NCBI GenBank assembly: GCA_946406145.1
Contig: CAMJJL010000012.1
Location: 1 to 45,538, forward strand
Reading direction: 5' to 3'
Length of the DNA stretch: 45,538 bases
Source of the DNA: an uncultured Clostridia bacterium
Lineage (GTDB): Bacteria; Bacillota; Clostridia; Oscillospirales; Acutalibacteraceae
Shown here: positions 1 to 8,549 of the stretch, one piece after another
Layout: each line of letters opens with the position of its first letter
Numbering within the stretch: the first letter of the stretch is position 1
The notes under the pieces: generated by a model
Databases searched by the model: none
Seen by the model: the letters and a program-made list of their open reading frames with translations, nothing else
Told to the model about the DNA's origin: nothing
Made by a program: the position numbers and the translations under genes

Positions 1-11
1 CCTACTTGCGT

Positions 12-44
12 GCCCCCTCGTCAGAGGGGGCTGGAAAGGTTTTT
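12..44 (+). terminator. Hairpin with T-run at the left edge
   Basis: GCCCCCTC (12-19) pairs with GAGGGGGC (24-31) around a GTCA loop, and five T follow at 40-44. The T-run is eight bases from the stem, so this may be part of a dispersed hairpin repeat rather than a working terminator. Any gene it serves lies left of the window. Confidence 0.35.
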
Positions 45-56
45 CTACAGCCTGAC

Positions 57-86
57 AGCGCCTCCACGCGGAGGCGCTGATTTTTT
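57..86 (+). terminator. Intrinsic terminator for a plus-strand gene left of the window
   Basis: A perfect 9-bp stem, AGCGCCTCC (57-65) with GGAGGCGCT (70-78), is followed by GA and six T (81-86). Its polarity fits a gene entering from the left and converging on htrA. There is no U-run on the minus strand, so for htrA it could act only as a 3' hairpin. Confidence 0.6.
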
Positions 87-94
87 ATGCTTGT

Positions 95-1945
95 TTAATT
101 GGATGCGCGTTTTGCCTTGACGGTGATCTTGTCATCGGGCTTGTGATCGTCGAGGACGTCGTAGATGTCCTGGAAGGAGGTGATCGTCTTGCCGTCCAGC
201 TCGGTGATGATATCGCCCTCTTTGAGCTTGGTGCCTGCGAGGGAGCCTTTTTCATCGATCTTGCTGACGACAACGCCTGCAGGCGCGCCGGCGATCTCTC
301 CTGCGGAGATCTCCTTGCCGGAAAAGCCGATACGGGTGCGACCCTTGACATAGCCGTAGTGCATCAGATCGCCCACGATCTGTTCCACGGTCGCGGAGGG
401 GATGGAGAAGGTCATGCTCTCAAAGTTCTCGGCAACCGCCTTGGCGGTGGTGATGCCGATTACCTGTCCGTAGATATTGCACAGAGGACCGCCCGAGCTG
501 CCGGGGCTGATCGCGGCGTCACTCTGGATATAACGTACGTTTTTGTTGACGGCAAGCTCACGGTCAACAGCGGAGATCACGCCCTTTGTCAGGGTGTTCT
601 GGAACTTCTCGCCGCCGGGGGAGCCGACCGCGATCACATCGTCACCGATCTTGATCTTCTCGGAATCGCCGAAGGTGACCGCTTTGAGATCCTTTGCGTC
701 GATCTTGAGCACCGCGAGGTCGGTCCAGCTGTCATAACCGACGATCTTCGCCTGATGCTTGTCGCCGTTGTTCATCACGATGTTGACGGCATAGACGCGG
801 CTGTTGCCGATGACATGCGCGTTGGTGATCAGATAGCCGTCGGAGGAGATGATCACACCCGAGCCCTGCGCAACGATGTCGGAGGAGTTATCGGTGATCT
901 TTTCCTTGTAGCATACCACGGTCACCACGCTCTCGAGGACGGAGTCATAGGCGGTCTGTGTGGTGTACTTGTCGCTATCCATATCCTTGGGGAGCTCCTC
1001 GAGTTGAATGTTCTTTGCGTTCTCATCGGGCTTGCCGACGGAATCGGGATTGTCATCATCACGCTTCTGGGTTTCGCCGTTGTCGGCGATCAGGGTGATG
1101 GTGTCCTCTACATCGGTGAAGCTGCCGCCGTTTTGATTGAACGAATACGGACTGAAGCCATATCCGGAGCCGCCGTCATTTCCGTCGGGAATGGAGAAGG
1201 AGTAGGGGCTGTTTTGTGAATTGCTCCTGCTGTTCTGTGTAGATGCGATATAAACGCCGAAGCCCACGATCATCGCCGCGAGTAACGCGCACAGCACGAT
1301 GATGAACACCTTGGTGCCTGTGGAGGTCGATTGCTTTTGCGGCGCCTGATTCATCGGCTGTGCCTGCGCGTAGTTCGATCCTTGCCTGGGCATCGGTGCG
1401 TAGGGCTGGATCGACTGCATGGGCTGTGGGGGATAGGGGGAAGTCCGCGGCGCGTTCGGCGGCGTTTGCTGGTAACCCGTGTTCGGATAGTAATACGGCG
1501 CCTGCTGTGTCGGCTGCTGTACAGGTTGCTGCATGGGTTGCTGCATGGGCTGCTGTACAGGCTGACGCACGGGTTGCTGCATGGGTTGCTGTACAGGTTG
1601 CTGCATGGGCTGCTGCATGGGCTGCTGCATGGGCTGTTGTGCAGGCTGTTGATATGCGCCCTGCTGATAGTAGGGCGGGTAGCCGTAGGGCGCCGTGTTG
1701 TTCGGAACTGCCGTCGGCTGTGCCGGCTGAACGGGAGGCGTTTGCATCGGCGGCTGAGGGATCGCCGATGTCTGTTGTACAGACTCATGCGCAGCCGCCT
1801 CGGGAGGTTGATTCTCGGTGACTGCGGTGTTCTCAACCGCATCGGCAGGAGCGGTGTTATCTTCTTCGACGGGTTTCTGTTCGCCTGCCAGCGTTTGGTA
1901 TTCGTCGTCGGGATGATATTGCGGATTCGGATTAAATTCTTCCAT
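95..1945 (-). CDS. htrA: HtrA/DegP-type membrane-anchored serine protease
   Basis: This is a 616-residue quality-control protease of the S1C (HtrA) family, expected to work at the outer face of the membrane on misfolded secreted proteins. A Pro/Gln-rich cytoplasmic N-terminus (about 1-210) includes a QQPx tetrapeptide array. A membrane segment follows at about 212-235, then a linker, the trypsin-like domain (about 330-525) and one PDZ domain (about 535-612). The triad is visible as His377 (TNAHV), Asp409 (TDLAVLK) and Ser484 (GSSGGPL). The cytoplasmic tail is much longer than in most Bacillus homologues. The start has GGAAGG about nine bases upstream. It lies downstream of a response regulator and kinase on the same strand, like cssRS-htrA in Bacillus, so stress-induced control is likely but inferred. 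Confidence 0.95.
   Translation of the reverse strand: MEEFNPNPQYHPDDEYQTLAGEQKPVEEDNTAPADAVENTAVTENQPPEAAAHESVQQTSAIPQPPMQTPPVQPAQPTAVPNNTAPYGYPPYYQQGAYQQPAQQPMQQPMQQPMQQPVQQPMQQPVRQPVQQPMQQPMQQPVQQPTQQAPYYYPNTGYQQTPPNAPRTSPYPPQPMQSIQPYAPMPRQGSNYAQAQPMNQAPQKQSTSTGTKVFIIVLCALLAAMIVGFGVYIASTQNSRSNSQNSPYSFSIPDGNDGGSGYGFSPYSFNQNGGSFTDVEDTITLIADNGETQKRDDDNPDSVGKPDENAKNIQLEELPKDMDSDKYTTQTAYDSVLESVVTVVCYKEKITDNSSDIVAQGSGVIISSDGYLITNAHVIGNSRVYAVNIVMNNGDKHQAKIVGYDSWTDLAVLKIDAKDLKAVTFGDSEKIKIGDDVIAVGSPGGEKFQNTLTKGVISAVDRELAVNKNVRYIQSDAAISPGSSGGPLCNIYGQVIGITTAKAVAENFESMTFSIPSATVEQIVGDLMHYGYVKGRTRIGFSGKEISAGEIAGAPAGVVVSKIDEKGSLAGTKLKEGDIITELDGKTITSFQDIYDVLDDHKPDDKITVKAKRASN
1505..1651 (-). repeat. 12-bp coding tandem repeat (QQPx array) in htrA
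   Basis: About twelve tandem 12-bp units encode QQPM, QQPV, RQPV, QQPT or QQPA at residues 99-147 of HtrA. Near-identical DNA units suggest copy-number variation by slippage. The array lies in the predicted cytoplasmic tail. Confidence 0.9.
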
Positions 1946-1963
1946 AATATATACCTTCCAATC

Positions 1964-2132
1964 TTAAGGCAACACCGCACAATTCGCGGCGCACGCCTTG
2001 CTTGAATTTTGATCCGTCAGGATGCCCGAAAATCAGCACCCATACGTCAGTATGCGAACTGATTATTTGTCCGACCTAACGAAAAAACTTACTTCGCAAT
2101 CCGCACACCTGAATGATGCGGTATTGCCTTAA
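1964..2132. mobile_element. MITE-like element with TTAAGGCAA terminal inverted repeats
   Basis: A 169-bp non-coding element fills nearly all of the gap between the sensor kinase and htrA. The ends are TTAAGGCAACACCGCA (1964-1979) and TGCGGTATTGCCTTAA (2117-2132), which are inverted copies with one mismatch. No transposase is present. A related single end recurs at 29826-29844, which supports a dispersed family. It separates htrA from its presumed operon partners, so any htrA promoter or attenuator would lie inside it. Confidence 0.75.
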
Positions 2133-2136
2133 TAGA

Positions 2137-3720
2137 TTATTCTTCTGTTTCGTTGTCTGCGGTCGTTTCCACAAACTGTTGATTCTGCCTTCTGTCCGTT
2201 TCGGGACTCTGCTGAACGGTCTTAGGCAGACGGATGGTGAACGTGGTGAACTCGTTGACACGGGAATCGACATAGATATCGCCGCCGTGCAGCCGCATGA
2301 TGGTCTTGGCGATGAACAGTCCCAGACCCATGCCCTTCTTGTCGATGCTGCGGCTCTTGTCGGTTTTGTAGAATCGGTCAAAGACAAATCGGATGTCCTC
2401 CGGCGGTATGCCGGGACCGGTATTGGAGATGCTGATGGATACATCGTAGCGCGTTTCCTCCACACCGAAGTGGATGGTGCCGCCCTCGTTGGTGAACTTG
2501 ACCGCGTTCTCGATCAGGTTATACACCACCTGGTACATCAGGTCGGGGTCGGCGTCCACCACCATACTGCGAAAGTCCTCGAGCCCCGTGATGTGCAGCT
2601 TGCGCGCAATGATCTTCTGCTCGTAGGTGGCGAGGATCGTGATGATCAGCGAGAACATATCGAACTTTTGACGATTGACCTTTAATTCGCCTCTGTCGAT
2701 ACGTGAGAGGTTGAGCATCGAGGTCACCAGCCGCGACAGGCGCTTAACCTCGGTGGAAACGATCTTCATATAGTGGTCGTGACGCTCAGGCGGAATGGTG
2801 CCGTCAAGCATGCCGTCGATGAAGCCGGCGATGGTCGTCATAGGCGTCTTGAGCTCATGCGATACATTGGAGATGAACGATCGCCGCATGCCCTCGCTGG
2901 ACGCCAGACTGTCCGCCATGTAGTTGAACGCGTTGGCAAGTTCGCCGATCTCGTCGTCGGAGTTGGCGTTGACGCGCGCCGAGAAATCGCCGACAGCGAA
3001 TTTCTTGGCGGCGGCGGACATCTGCTTGAGCGGCTTTGTCATACTGTAGGACATGAATGCGACAAAGATGATAATGATGATCAGCATCACAGCCGCCGCG
3101 GTCAGGAAGATATGCAAAAAGGTGACCGGCAGTCCCGAGAGGAAGGTCGCCTTAGTGGTGACATAACAGAACGCCGAGGGGTCGGTCTCGGAATCCAGTA
3201 CGATCGGAACGCCTGCCGTATAGCGATTGTCGGAATAGTATCCGTCCAGCGTGCCCGAGGAGAAGTACTCGCCCGGGGTGGTCTCGAGCAGCACCTTGGA
3301 GGGGAAGGCGCGCGTCTTGTGGATACAGTTGTCTTTTTCCGAGCAATACAGACAAACGCCCTTGTTGTCGGTGATCAGGATGTCGGCGTCGAGACTTTTG
3401 GAGATACTGCCGACCGTAATGCCGACCGGAGAGTGATCGTCGATGACCAGTGAGTGGACCGACGGGATGATGTACGAATAGGTGGTGATCGCCTCCGCCA
3501 CCTTGTGGGCGTTATCGAGCAGCGACTTCTTCTTTTGCTCCTCCCAGTATTGGTTGACAAAGATGTACATGGTCACGCTCAGCGCGATAAAGCTGGTCAA
3601 AAGAATCGAGATACCGAAGATCAGATATTTTTTAAAGAGGGATCGCCGCACACGGAAGTACGGCGCTTTTCCGCGGTAAGAGGCGGACGTTTTGTTCGCT
3701 TGATCAGCCTTTTGTTTCAA
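2137..3720 (-). CDS. Sensor histidine kinase (HAMP, HisKA, HATPase_c)
   Basis: This 527-residue transmembrane kinase is the partner of the regulator just upstream. Two membrane segments (about 31-55 and 201-224) flank an extracellular sensor domain. HAMP (about 225-277), HisKA with His288 in NVSHELKTP, and an ATPase domain with GTGPGI-like and GMGLGLFI motifs follow. The start is TTG at 3718-3720, preceded by GGAG inside the 3' end of the regulator gene. The two genes overlap by 17 bp, so translation is probably coupled. The sensor domain has Cys123, Cys126 and Cys132 in a C-x2-C-x5-C pattern followed by His134, plus Cys185, which is unusual and may mean a disulfide or metal site. The signal is unknown; WalK- or CssS-like roles are possible. 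Confidence 0.93.
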   Translation of the reverse strand: MKQKADQANKTSASYRGKAPYFRVRRSLFKKYLIFGISILLTSFIALSVTMYIFVNQYWEEQKKKSLLDNAHKVAEAITTYSYIIPSVHSLVIDDHSPVGITVGSISKSLDADILITDNKGVCLYCSEKDNCIHKTRAFPSKVLLETTPGEYFSSGTLDGYYSDNRYTAGVPIVLDSETDPSAFCYVTTKATFLSGLPVTFLHIFLTAAAVMLIIIIIFVAFMSYSMTKPLKQMSAAAKKFAVGDFSARVNANSDDEIGELANAFNYMADSLASSEGMRRSFISNVSHELKTPMTTIAGFIDGMLDGTIPPERHDHYMKIVSTEVKRLSRLVTSMLNLSRIDRGELKVNRQKFDMFSLIITILATYEQKIIARKLHITGLEDFRSMVVDADPDLMYQVVYNLIENAVKFTNEGGTIHFGVEETRYDVSISISNTGPGIPPEDIRFVFDRFYKTDKSRSIDKKGMGLGLFIAKTIMRLHGGDIYVDSRVNEFTTFTIRLPKTVQQSPETDRRQNQQFVETTADNETEE

Positions 3721-4393
3721 ATTTATAGCCTACTCCCCAGACGGTGCGCAGCTCCCATTTGTCGGAGACGCCGTCGATTTTCTCTCTGATGCGCTTTACG
3801 TGTACGTCAACGGTACGGCTGTCGCCGTAGTATTCAAAGCCCCAGACCTGGTCGAGCAGCTGATCGCGTGTGAATACCTTGTTCGGGTTGGACGCGAGGT
3901 GATACAGCAGCTCCAGCTCCTTGGGCGGTGTGTCGATCTGCTTTCCGTCGACGATCAGCTCATAGTTGGTCAGGTTGATCACGAGCTTGTCCCAGCGGAC
4001 TTCCTTGACGGCTTCTTCATCGGTATTGCCCATTCTGCGCAGGACGGCACGGATACGCGCGACGACCTCCTTGGCTTCAAAGGGCTTGACCACATAGTCG
4101 TCCGCGCCCAGCTCCAGACCGAGGATCTTGTCGAACACCTCGCCCTTGGCGGTGAGCATAATGATGGGGCAGTCGGAGGTCTTGCGGATCTCCCGGCATA
4201 CCTGCCAGCCGTCCATCTTGGGCAGCATGATGTCGAGCAATACCAGTGCCGGCTGTTCACGCTCAAAGAGCTCCAGCGCCTGTTCGCCGTCGTTGGCGAT
4301 CGCGGTGGTGTAGCCTTCCTTCTCGATGTACAGGCGTAAGAGCTCGCAGATGTTTTGGTCGTCGTCTACGATAAGGATTTTACGATTGTTCAT
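3704..4393 (-). CDS. OmpR/PhoB-family response regulator
   Basis: A 229-residue DNA-binding regulator with a receiver domain (about 4-117) and a winged-helix effector domain (about 130-226). The acidic pocket (DDD at 10-12), phosphoacceptor Asp54 (LLDIMLP), a switch Thr in MLTAKG and a conserved Lys in VVKPF are all visible. The effector ends in the family signature RTVDVHVKRIREK and WGVGYKF. It is the first gene of a regulator-kinase pair and overlaps the kinase start. GAGG lies about eight bases before the ATG. The best guess is control of envelope stress genes including the downstream htrA, by analogy with CssR or WalR. The sequence does not tell these apart. Confidence 0.95.
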   Translation of the reverse strand: MNNRKILIVDDDQNICELLRLYIEKEGYTTAIANDGEQALELFEREQPALVLLDIMLPKMDGWQVCREIRKTSDCPIIMLTAKGEVFDKILGLELGADDYVVKPFEAKEVVARIRAVLRRMGNTDEEAVKEVRWDKLVINLTNYELIVDGKQIDTPPKELELLYHLASNPNKVFTRDQLLDQVWGFEYYGDSRTVDVHVKRIREKIDGVSDKWELRTVWGVGYKFETKG

Positions 4394-4433
4394 GGTGTTA
4401 CCTCACGGTTTCTGTTTTATCGTTTTCTTTTAC

Positions 4434-4464
4434 ATTATAATATAAAATTTTTAGAAAAAGTGAA
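4434..4464 (-). promoter_or_regulatory. Candidate promoter of the regulator-kinase pair
   Basis: On the minus strand TATAAT (complement of 4434-4439) has TTCACT 19 bases upstream (complement of 4459-4464). The -10 is perfect. The -35 is weak and the spacing long, so activation, possibly autoregulation, is plausible. Confidence 0.4.
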
Positions 4465-4533
4465 CTTTTTTTAAACTTATGGTGAGAATGGGACGAAATA
4501 TGAGGGAATCAGGGGGTCATATACTGTCTCTAT

Positions 4534-4559
4534 CCAAAAGAGGCTGCTCGCGCAGCCTC
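4534..4559 (-). terminator. Intrinsic terminator of the DegT aminotransferase gene
   Basis: On the minus strand an 8-bp stem GAGGCTGC/GCAGCCTC (4540-4547 and 4552-4559) is followed by TTTT. It begins four bases after the aminotransferase stop codon. Confidence 0.75.
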
Positions 4560-4562
4560 CTG

Positions 4563-5774
4563 TTATTTCATCAGTTTGTTATACACCTCGATGAAGGTGT
4601 CAATCACATACTGCGCCTCTTCATCCGTCATCACGGAGTTCATGGGGAGGGTCAGCTGGTTCTTGTGCATGTTATAGGCATAGGGGTAATCCACGATATC
4701 GAAGCCCTTCTGCTTATAGGCGTTCATCATCGGCAGCGGCTTGAAGTGGACGTTGCAGGTCACGCCGCGCTGTTTCATCTCGTCATAGAAGCGGTTGCGG
4801 AATGCGGCGTCCTTGCCTATGAAGCGCACAAAGTACAGGTGACCGCTGGAGCGGTGATCCGCGCCGCGATGGTCGAGCACCTGAAGCTTCAAGCCCTCAA
4901 ACGCCTTATTGTAGCGCGTGATCAGCTCATGACGGCGATTGAGCATCTGATCGTAGCGGCGCATCTGCGCCAGTCCGATCGCCGCGAGTACATCGGGCAT
5001 GTTACACTTGTACTGGGTATTGACGACATCATACTCCCATGAGGTGCCCTTATCCTTGGTGAACGCGTCCTTGGTCTGACCGTGCAGGGTCATCAGCATG
5101 TATTGCTTGTACAGAGCGTTGCTGTCTACGCCGGGGATCTCTCGCCAGGTAGCGGCGCCTCCCTCTGCGGTGGTCATGTTCTTGACCGCGTGGAAGCTGA
5201 AATTGGTGAAATCGGCGATAGAGCCGCACATCTGACCGTGCCACTGCGCACCGAAGGCGTGAGCGGCGTCAGCCATGACGATGATACGTCCGAGTGCCAG
5301 CTGGATCGGGTTTTCGGATGCTTTGAAGAGGGAACGCTTCTTCTCGACGATCTCAAAAATACGGTCGTAATCACACACCACACCTGCCAGGTCAACCGGG
5401 ATGATGACCTTGGTCTTGGGAGTGATCGCTGCTTCGACCTTGTCGTAATCCATCTCATAGGAATCCTGCTTGCAGTCGATCATCACGGGTGTTGCGCCGA
5501 CATGGTAAATGACCGATGCCGAGGCGGTATAGGTATAGGTAGGCACAATAACCTCGTCGCCGGGGCCTACGCCGAGCAGACGCAGGGTCATTTCCGCACA
5601 GGCCGTCTGGCTCGACAGACAAACCGCCTTTTTGGTGTTGCACATTTTGGCGATCTTCTGCTCAAAGAGCTTGGTTTTGGGTCCTGTGGTGATCCAGCCG
5701 GAGCGCAGGGTGTCTACGACCTCCGCGATCTCATCTTCCCCGATATCGGGAGGGGAAAAGGGTATATTCATCAT
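4563..5774 (-). CDS. DegT/DnrJ/EryC1/StrS-family sugar aminotransferase
   Basis: This 403-residue PLP enzyme is predicted to transfer an amino group from glutamate to a keto-sugar nucleotide in surface glycan synthesis. Family marks are SSQTACAEM near residue 54, Asp169 in MADAAHAFGA, which holds the cofactor pyridine nitrogen, and the PLP lysine Lys198 in FSFHAVKNMTTAEGG. Length is normal. Two adjacent ATG codons follow AGGAG; the outer one is used here. The CapD/PglF-type dehydratase at 6560 would make a UDP-4-keto-6-deoxy sugar, the usual substrate of PglE-like DegT enzymes. A UDP-4-amino-sugar product is therefore a reasonable inference. The exact substrate cannot be read from sequence. 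Confidence 0.92.
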   Translation of the reverse strand: MMNIPFSPPDIGEDEIAEVVDTLRSGWITTGPKTKLFEQKIAKMCNTKKAVCLSSQTACAEMTLRLLGVGPGDEVIVPTYTYTASASVIYHVGATPVMIDCKQDSYEMDYDKVEAAITPKTKVIIPVDLAGVVCDYDRIFEIVEKKRSLFKASENPIQLALGRIIVMADAAHAFGAQWHGQMCGSIADFTNFSFHAVKNMTTAEGGAATWREIPGVDSNALYKQYMLMTLHGQTKDAFTKDKGTSWEYDVVNTQYKCNMPDVLAAIGLAQMRRYDQMLNRRHELITRYNKAFEGLKLQVLDHRGADHRSSGHLYFVRFIGKDAAFRNRFYDEMKQRGVTCNVHFKPLPMMNAYKQKGFDIVDYPYAYNMHKNQLTLPMNSVMTDEEAQYVIDTFIEVYNKLMK

Positions 5775-5829
5775 AAGACATATCTCCTGTATACAGCAAA
5801 AACAATGTTCGCCTTTTTATACAGAATAC

Positions 5830-5858
5830 ATTATACACCTTGTGAGGGAGAATGTAAA
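5830..5858 (-). promoter_or_regulatory. Promoter of the DegT aminotransferase gene
   Basis: On the minus strand TTTACA (complement of 5853-5858) lies 17 bases from TATAAT (complement of 5830-5835), a near-consensus sigma-A promoter. The leader to the ATG is about 50 bases and carries AGGAG. Confidence 0.7.
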
Positions 5859-5891
5859 GAGAAATTAGGAATTCGATAACAGATTTAGCAA

Positions 5892-6034
5892 TGTGGAGTG
5901 AGGAGTTGCGTGAAACGCGTGCCCGCGTTTTTGATTTCTTTGGTATAAAATGTATCGTATCAAATCATTCCTCGATGCGATAAACGGCGGAGGACGGAGC
6001 CCTCCGTTAACGTTTCACTCCTCATTCCTCACTT
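5892..6034. repeat. Heptamer-armed hairpin element 1 (GGAGTGA type)
   Basis: The left arm is GTGGAGTGAGGAGTTG. The right arm is CACTCCTCATTCCTCAC. Between them are an AAACGC/GCGTTT hairpin and a GGAGG/CCTCC hairpin with a GGA loop. The right arm supplies the spoIIID stop codon (TCA on the plus strand at 6029-6031). Confidence 0.75.
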
Positions 6035-6298
6035 TTGATGTCGTATTCTCTTGAGCAGCTCGTATTTTTGTTTTGTCGCTTCGCCGCCTCTTAGATGGCG
6101 TTCTTCCTTGTTGATGTCCAGCACGGCGCGCACCTCCTTGTACAGTCCTGCGTTGAGCTTGGGGAGCAGGGTGGTGATGTCCTTATGTACGGTGGATTTG
6201 CTGATGCCGAATACCGCTGCGGTGTCGCGTACGGTAGATTGATGTTCGATGATATATTCGCCTAACCGAACGGCACGGTCTTCTAAGATTCCTTTCAT
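6029..6298 (-). CDS. spoIIID: Stage III sporulation transcription regulator SpoIIID
   Basis: This 89-residue helix-turn-helix regulator acts in the mother cell during sporulation, turning sigma-E and sigma-K genes on or off. It matches SpoIIID along its length. The helix-turn-helix includes VRDTAAVFGISKSTVHKDIT, and the C-terminal basic part has HLRGGEATKQKYEL, a near-invariant family signature. The reading frame stays open upstream to 6445, but the ATG at 6298 is chosen because it has AGGGAGG just upstream and starts where the family starts. It is a single-gene unit. Its stop codon lies in a dispersed repeat, so its last residues may vary between strains. Confidence 0.97.
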   Translation of the reverse strand: MKGILEDRAVRLGEYIIEHQSTVRDTAAVFGISKSTVHKDITTLLPKLNAGLYKEVRAVLDINKEERHLRGGEATKQKYELLKRIRHQK

Positions 6299-6462
6299 GG
6301 AAAACCTCCCTGAGCATGGCGCCGATGGAGCGGCGGAATTGCATGATTTGCGCCGTTTCATCGAGCGTAATTCTGGTACAGTATATGGTTCACCCTGATA
6401 AAATATGCGGACAATAAGGATGAAAACGCCGCGAATGATAATCATGTATTCTTGTGAAATGA

Positions 6463-6491
6463 TTGACTTTGTGATCGGCGTGCGGTATAAT
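6463..6491 (+). promoter_or_regulatory. Promoter of the CapD-type dehydratase gene
   Basis: TTGACT (6463-6468), 17 bases, then TATAAT (6486-6491): a near-perfect sigma-A promoter about 70 bases before the ATG at 6560. Confidence 0.8.
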
Positions 6492-6559
6492 TACAATGAT
6501 GAATTGTGTGTATTGATCGATAAATAGATAATGAACCGGTATCGAGAAGGGTTTTGATT

Positions 6560-8455
6560 ATGAAGAGAATGAATGTCAGAAAAGTTTTTCTGATGCTTGC
6601 CGACGCGGCGCTGATCGCGATCGCGGCACTGCTCAGTAATATGCTGCTCGGGTGGTACGGTATCGCGACGCGCGGTGATACGATGGGGGTTGCGGTGCAG
6701 CCGATCCGTATCGTTGCGGTTATCGGTATGAGTATGGTGTTTTGCTTCTTTTTGCTGTTTGTGTTCGGCGCGTATAACAAAGTCTGGCGTGATCTGAAAA
6801 CGGGCGATATCATCCTGTGCGGCTTGGCTGTCGTACTCGGACTGGGCACCAGCTTTCTGTTTGTTTATTTGATGGATAAGCCTGCTACGGTGGAATTCAT
6901 GGTGCTGGATACGATCCTGAGTGTGACGGTGATCTGCGTCTTCCGTATCGCGTTCCGTAACACAGTGGTGCACCTGGTCCAAGCGGGCGAGTTCAATAAC
7001 GAAGAATATGACCGCACCCTGATCGTCGGCGCCGGTAATGCCGCTCGTATGATCCTGCAGGAGATCAAATTCGCGCAGCAGGATCAGAACAATCCCTCCA
7101 ATATGATTATGCCGATCTGTTTGGTGGATGACGATCCGTCCAAATACCACACCAAACTCATGGGTGTGGAGGTCGTCGGCCGCACCAAGGATATCCCGCT
7201 GATCTGCCGCCAGTACAACATCGAGCTCGTGATTTTCGCGATCCCCTCCTGCACCGAAGAAGAGCGTAAGCGTATCATGGGCTACTGCTCCGAATCCGGC
7301 TGTCGCATCAAGACGGTGCCGTACCTGAGCCAGCTGTTTCAGGATGATGATTCTCATCAGATCCTTTCGCAGGTCAAGGACATCAAGATCGAGGATCTGC
7401 TCGGACGTCCGCCGATCACCTTCAATAAGAAGAAGATCCGTGATTTTATCTACGGCAAGACCTGTATGGTCACGGGCGGCGGCGGTTCTATCGGCTCTGA
7501 GCTGGTGCGCCAGATCGCGAAGTACCATCCCGAACGGGTCATCATCGTGGATATCTACGAAAACAACGCCTATGATATCCAGCAGGAGCTGTACATCGAG
7601 TACGGCGACAGTCTGGATCTCGTCACCCTGATCGCGTCCGTGCGGGACTACGCGAAGATGGACAGCATCTTTGCCGAGTATCATCCGCAGATCGTGTTCC
7701 ATGCGGCGGCGCATAAGCATGTACCGCTGATGGAGGTATCTCCCACTGAAGCGGTCAAGAACAATATCTTCGGCACGCTCAACATGGTCAACCTTGCCGA
7801 AAAATACGAGGTGGAGCGATTTGTCATGATCTCCACCGATAAGGCGGTCAATCCCACCAACGTTATGGGCGCGACCAAGCGCTGTTGTGAGATGATCGTG
7901 CAGAATCATTCCCGTAAGGGCGGCAAGACCGAGTTCGTTACCACGCGCTTCGGCAACGTGCTGGGCTCGAACGGCTCCGTTATTCCGCTGTTCCGCCGAC
8001 AGATCGAGGCAGGCAGACCCGTAACCGTCACCCATCCCGACATCATCCGTTACTTCATGACCATCCCCGAGGCGGTGTCGCTGGTACTGGAGGCAGGTGC
8101 GATCGCCAACGGCGGTGAGATCTTCGTCCTTGATATGGGCGATCCCGTCAAGATCACTACCCTCGCGGAGAACCTGATCCGCATGTACGGCAAGGTGCCG
8201 TATCGTGATGTAGAGATCAAGTTCACGGGACTGCGACCCGGCGAGAAGCTCTATGAAGAGCTGTTGATGGATGAAGAGGGGCTGCAAAAGACCGACAACA
8301 AGAAGATCTTCATCGGCAACCAGATCGACGTCGATTCCGACAAGCTGAATCAGCAGCTCGACGAGCTGCACGAGATCGTCGAGACCAACGATAACGACGC
8401 AACCGTCAAGAAGCTCGAGAGCATGGTGGATACGTTCCATCACAATGCAGGATAA
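6560..8455 (+). CDS. Membrane nucleoside-diphosphate-sugar 4,6-dehydratase (CapD/FlaA1/PglF type)
   Basis: A 631-residue polysaccharide biosynthesis protein, most likely converting UDP-GlcNAc to a UDP-4-keto-6-deoxy sugar. Four membrane segments fill about residues 8-135. A Rossmann CoA-binding-like domain (RTLIVGAGNAARMIL, near 152) follows. The catalytic SDR domain has the NAD-binding TGGGGSIGSEL near residue 306. The active-site strand reads ISTDKAVNPTNVMGATKR, with Thr-Asp-Lys in place of the usual Tyr, as in long membrane-bound dehydratases such as PglF and WbpM. The ATG at 6560 has AGAAGG ten bases upstream; a TTG two codons earlier is less likely. It is adjacent to galE and near a DegT aminotransferase. 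Confidence 0.93.
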   Translation: MKRMNVRKVFLMLADAALIAIAALLSNMLLGWYGIATRGDTMGVAVQPIRIVAVIGMSMVFCFFLLFVFGAYNKVWRDLKTGDIILCGLAVVLGLGTSFLFVYLMDKPATVEFMVLDTILSVTVICVFRIAFRNTVVHLVQAGEFNNEEYDRTLIVGAGNAARMILQEIKFAQQDQNNPSNMIMPICLVDDDPSKYHTKLMGVEVVGRTKDIPLICRQYNIELVIFAIPSCTEEERKRIMGYCSESGCRIKTVPYLSQLFQDDDSHQILSQVKDIKIEDLLGRPPITFNKKKIRDFIYGKTCMVTGGGGSIGSELVRQIAKYHPERVIIVDIYENNAYDIQQELYIEYGDSLDLVTLIASVRDYAKMDSIFAEYHPQIVFHAAAHKHVPLMEVSPTEAVKNNIFGTLNMVNLAEKYEVERFVMISTDKAVNPTNVMGATKRCCEMIVQNHSRKGGKTEFVTTRFGNVLGSNGSVIPLFRRQIEAGRPVTVTHPDIIRYFMTIPEAVSLVLEAGAIANGGEIFVLDMGDPVKITTLAENLIRMYGKVPYRDVEIKFTGLRPGEKLYEELLMDEEGLQKTDNKKIFIGNQIDVDSDKLNQQLDELHEIVETNDNDATVKKLESMVDTFHHNAG

Positions 8456-8511
8456 AAGAAAACAGAGAACGAGGAGGAGAACGGAAGAATTGATCGAGCA
8501 AAGCGAGATAC

Positions 8512-8533
8512 CTTCACCGTTCACCATTCACCA
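8512..8533. repeat. Half element (heptamer TTCACCA/G array) before galE
   Basis: Three 7-base units, TTCACCG, TTCACCA and TTCACCA, lie just before the galE Shine-Dalgarno site. No matching left arm is visible, so this is an isolated arm of the heptamer family. Confidence 0.6.
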
Positions 8534-8549
8534 AACAAAGGAGGTTAAG

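Noticed and set aside
143-1219. Long plus-strand frame opposite htrA (358 codons)
   Set aside because: It is the antisense shadow of htrA. It has no Shine-Dalgarno site, and the protein is a low-complexity mirror of the opposite strand. htrA has full catalytic motifs.
6299-6445. Longer N-terminus for SpoIIID
   Set aside because: The frame is open to 6445, but the extra residues match nothing. The ATG at 6298 has the ribosome site and the family's start.
6491-8527. Minus-strand frame of 678 codons opposite the CapD-type gene
   Set aside because: It is longer than the real gene but antisense to a clear SDR enzyme with promoter and ribosome site. The translation has no recognisable domain.
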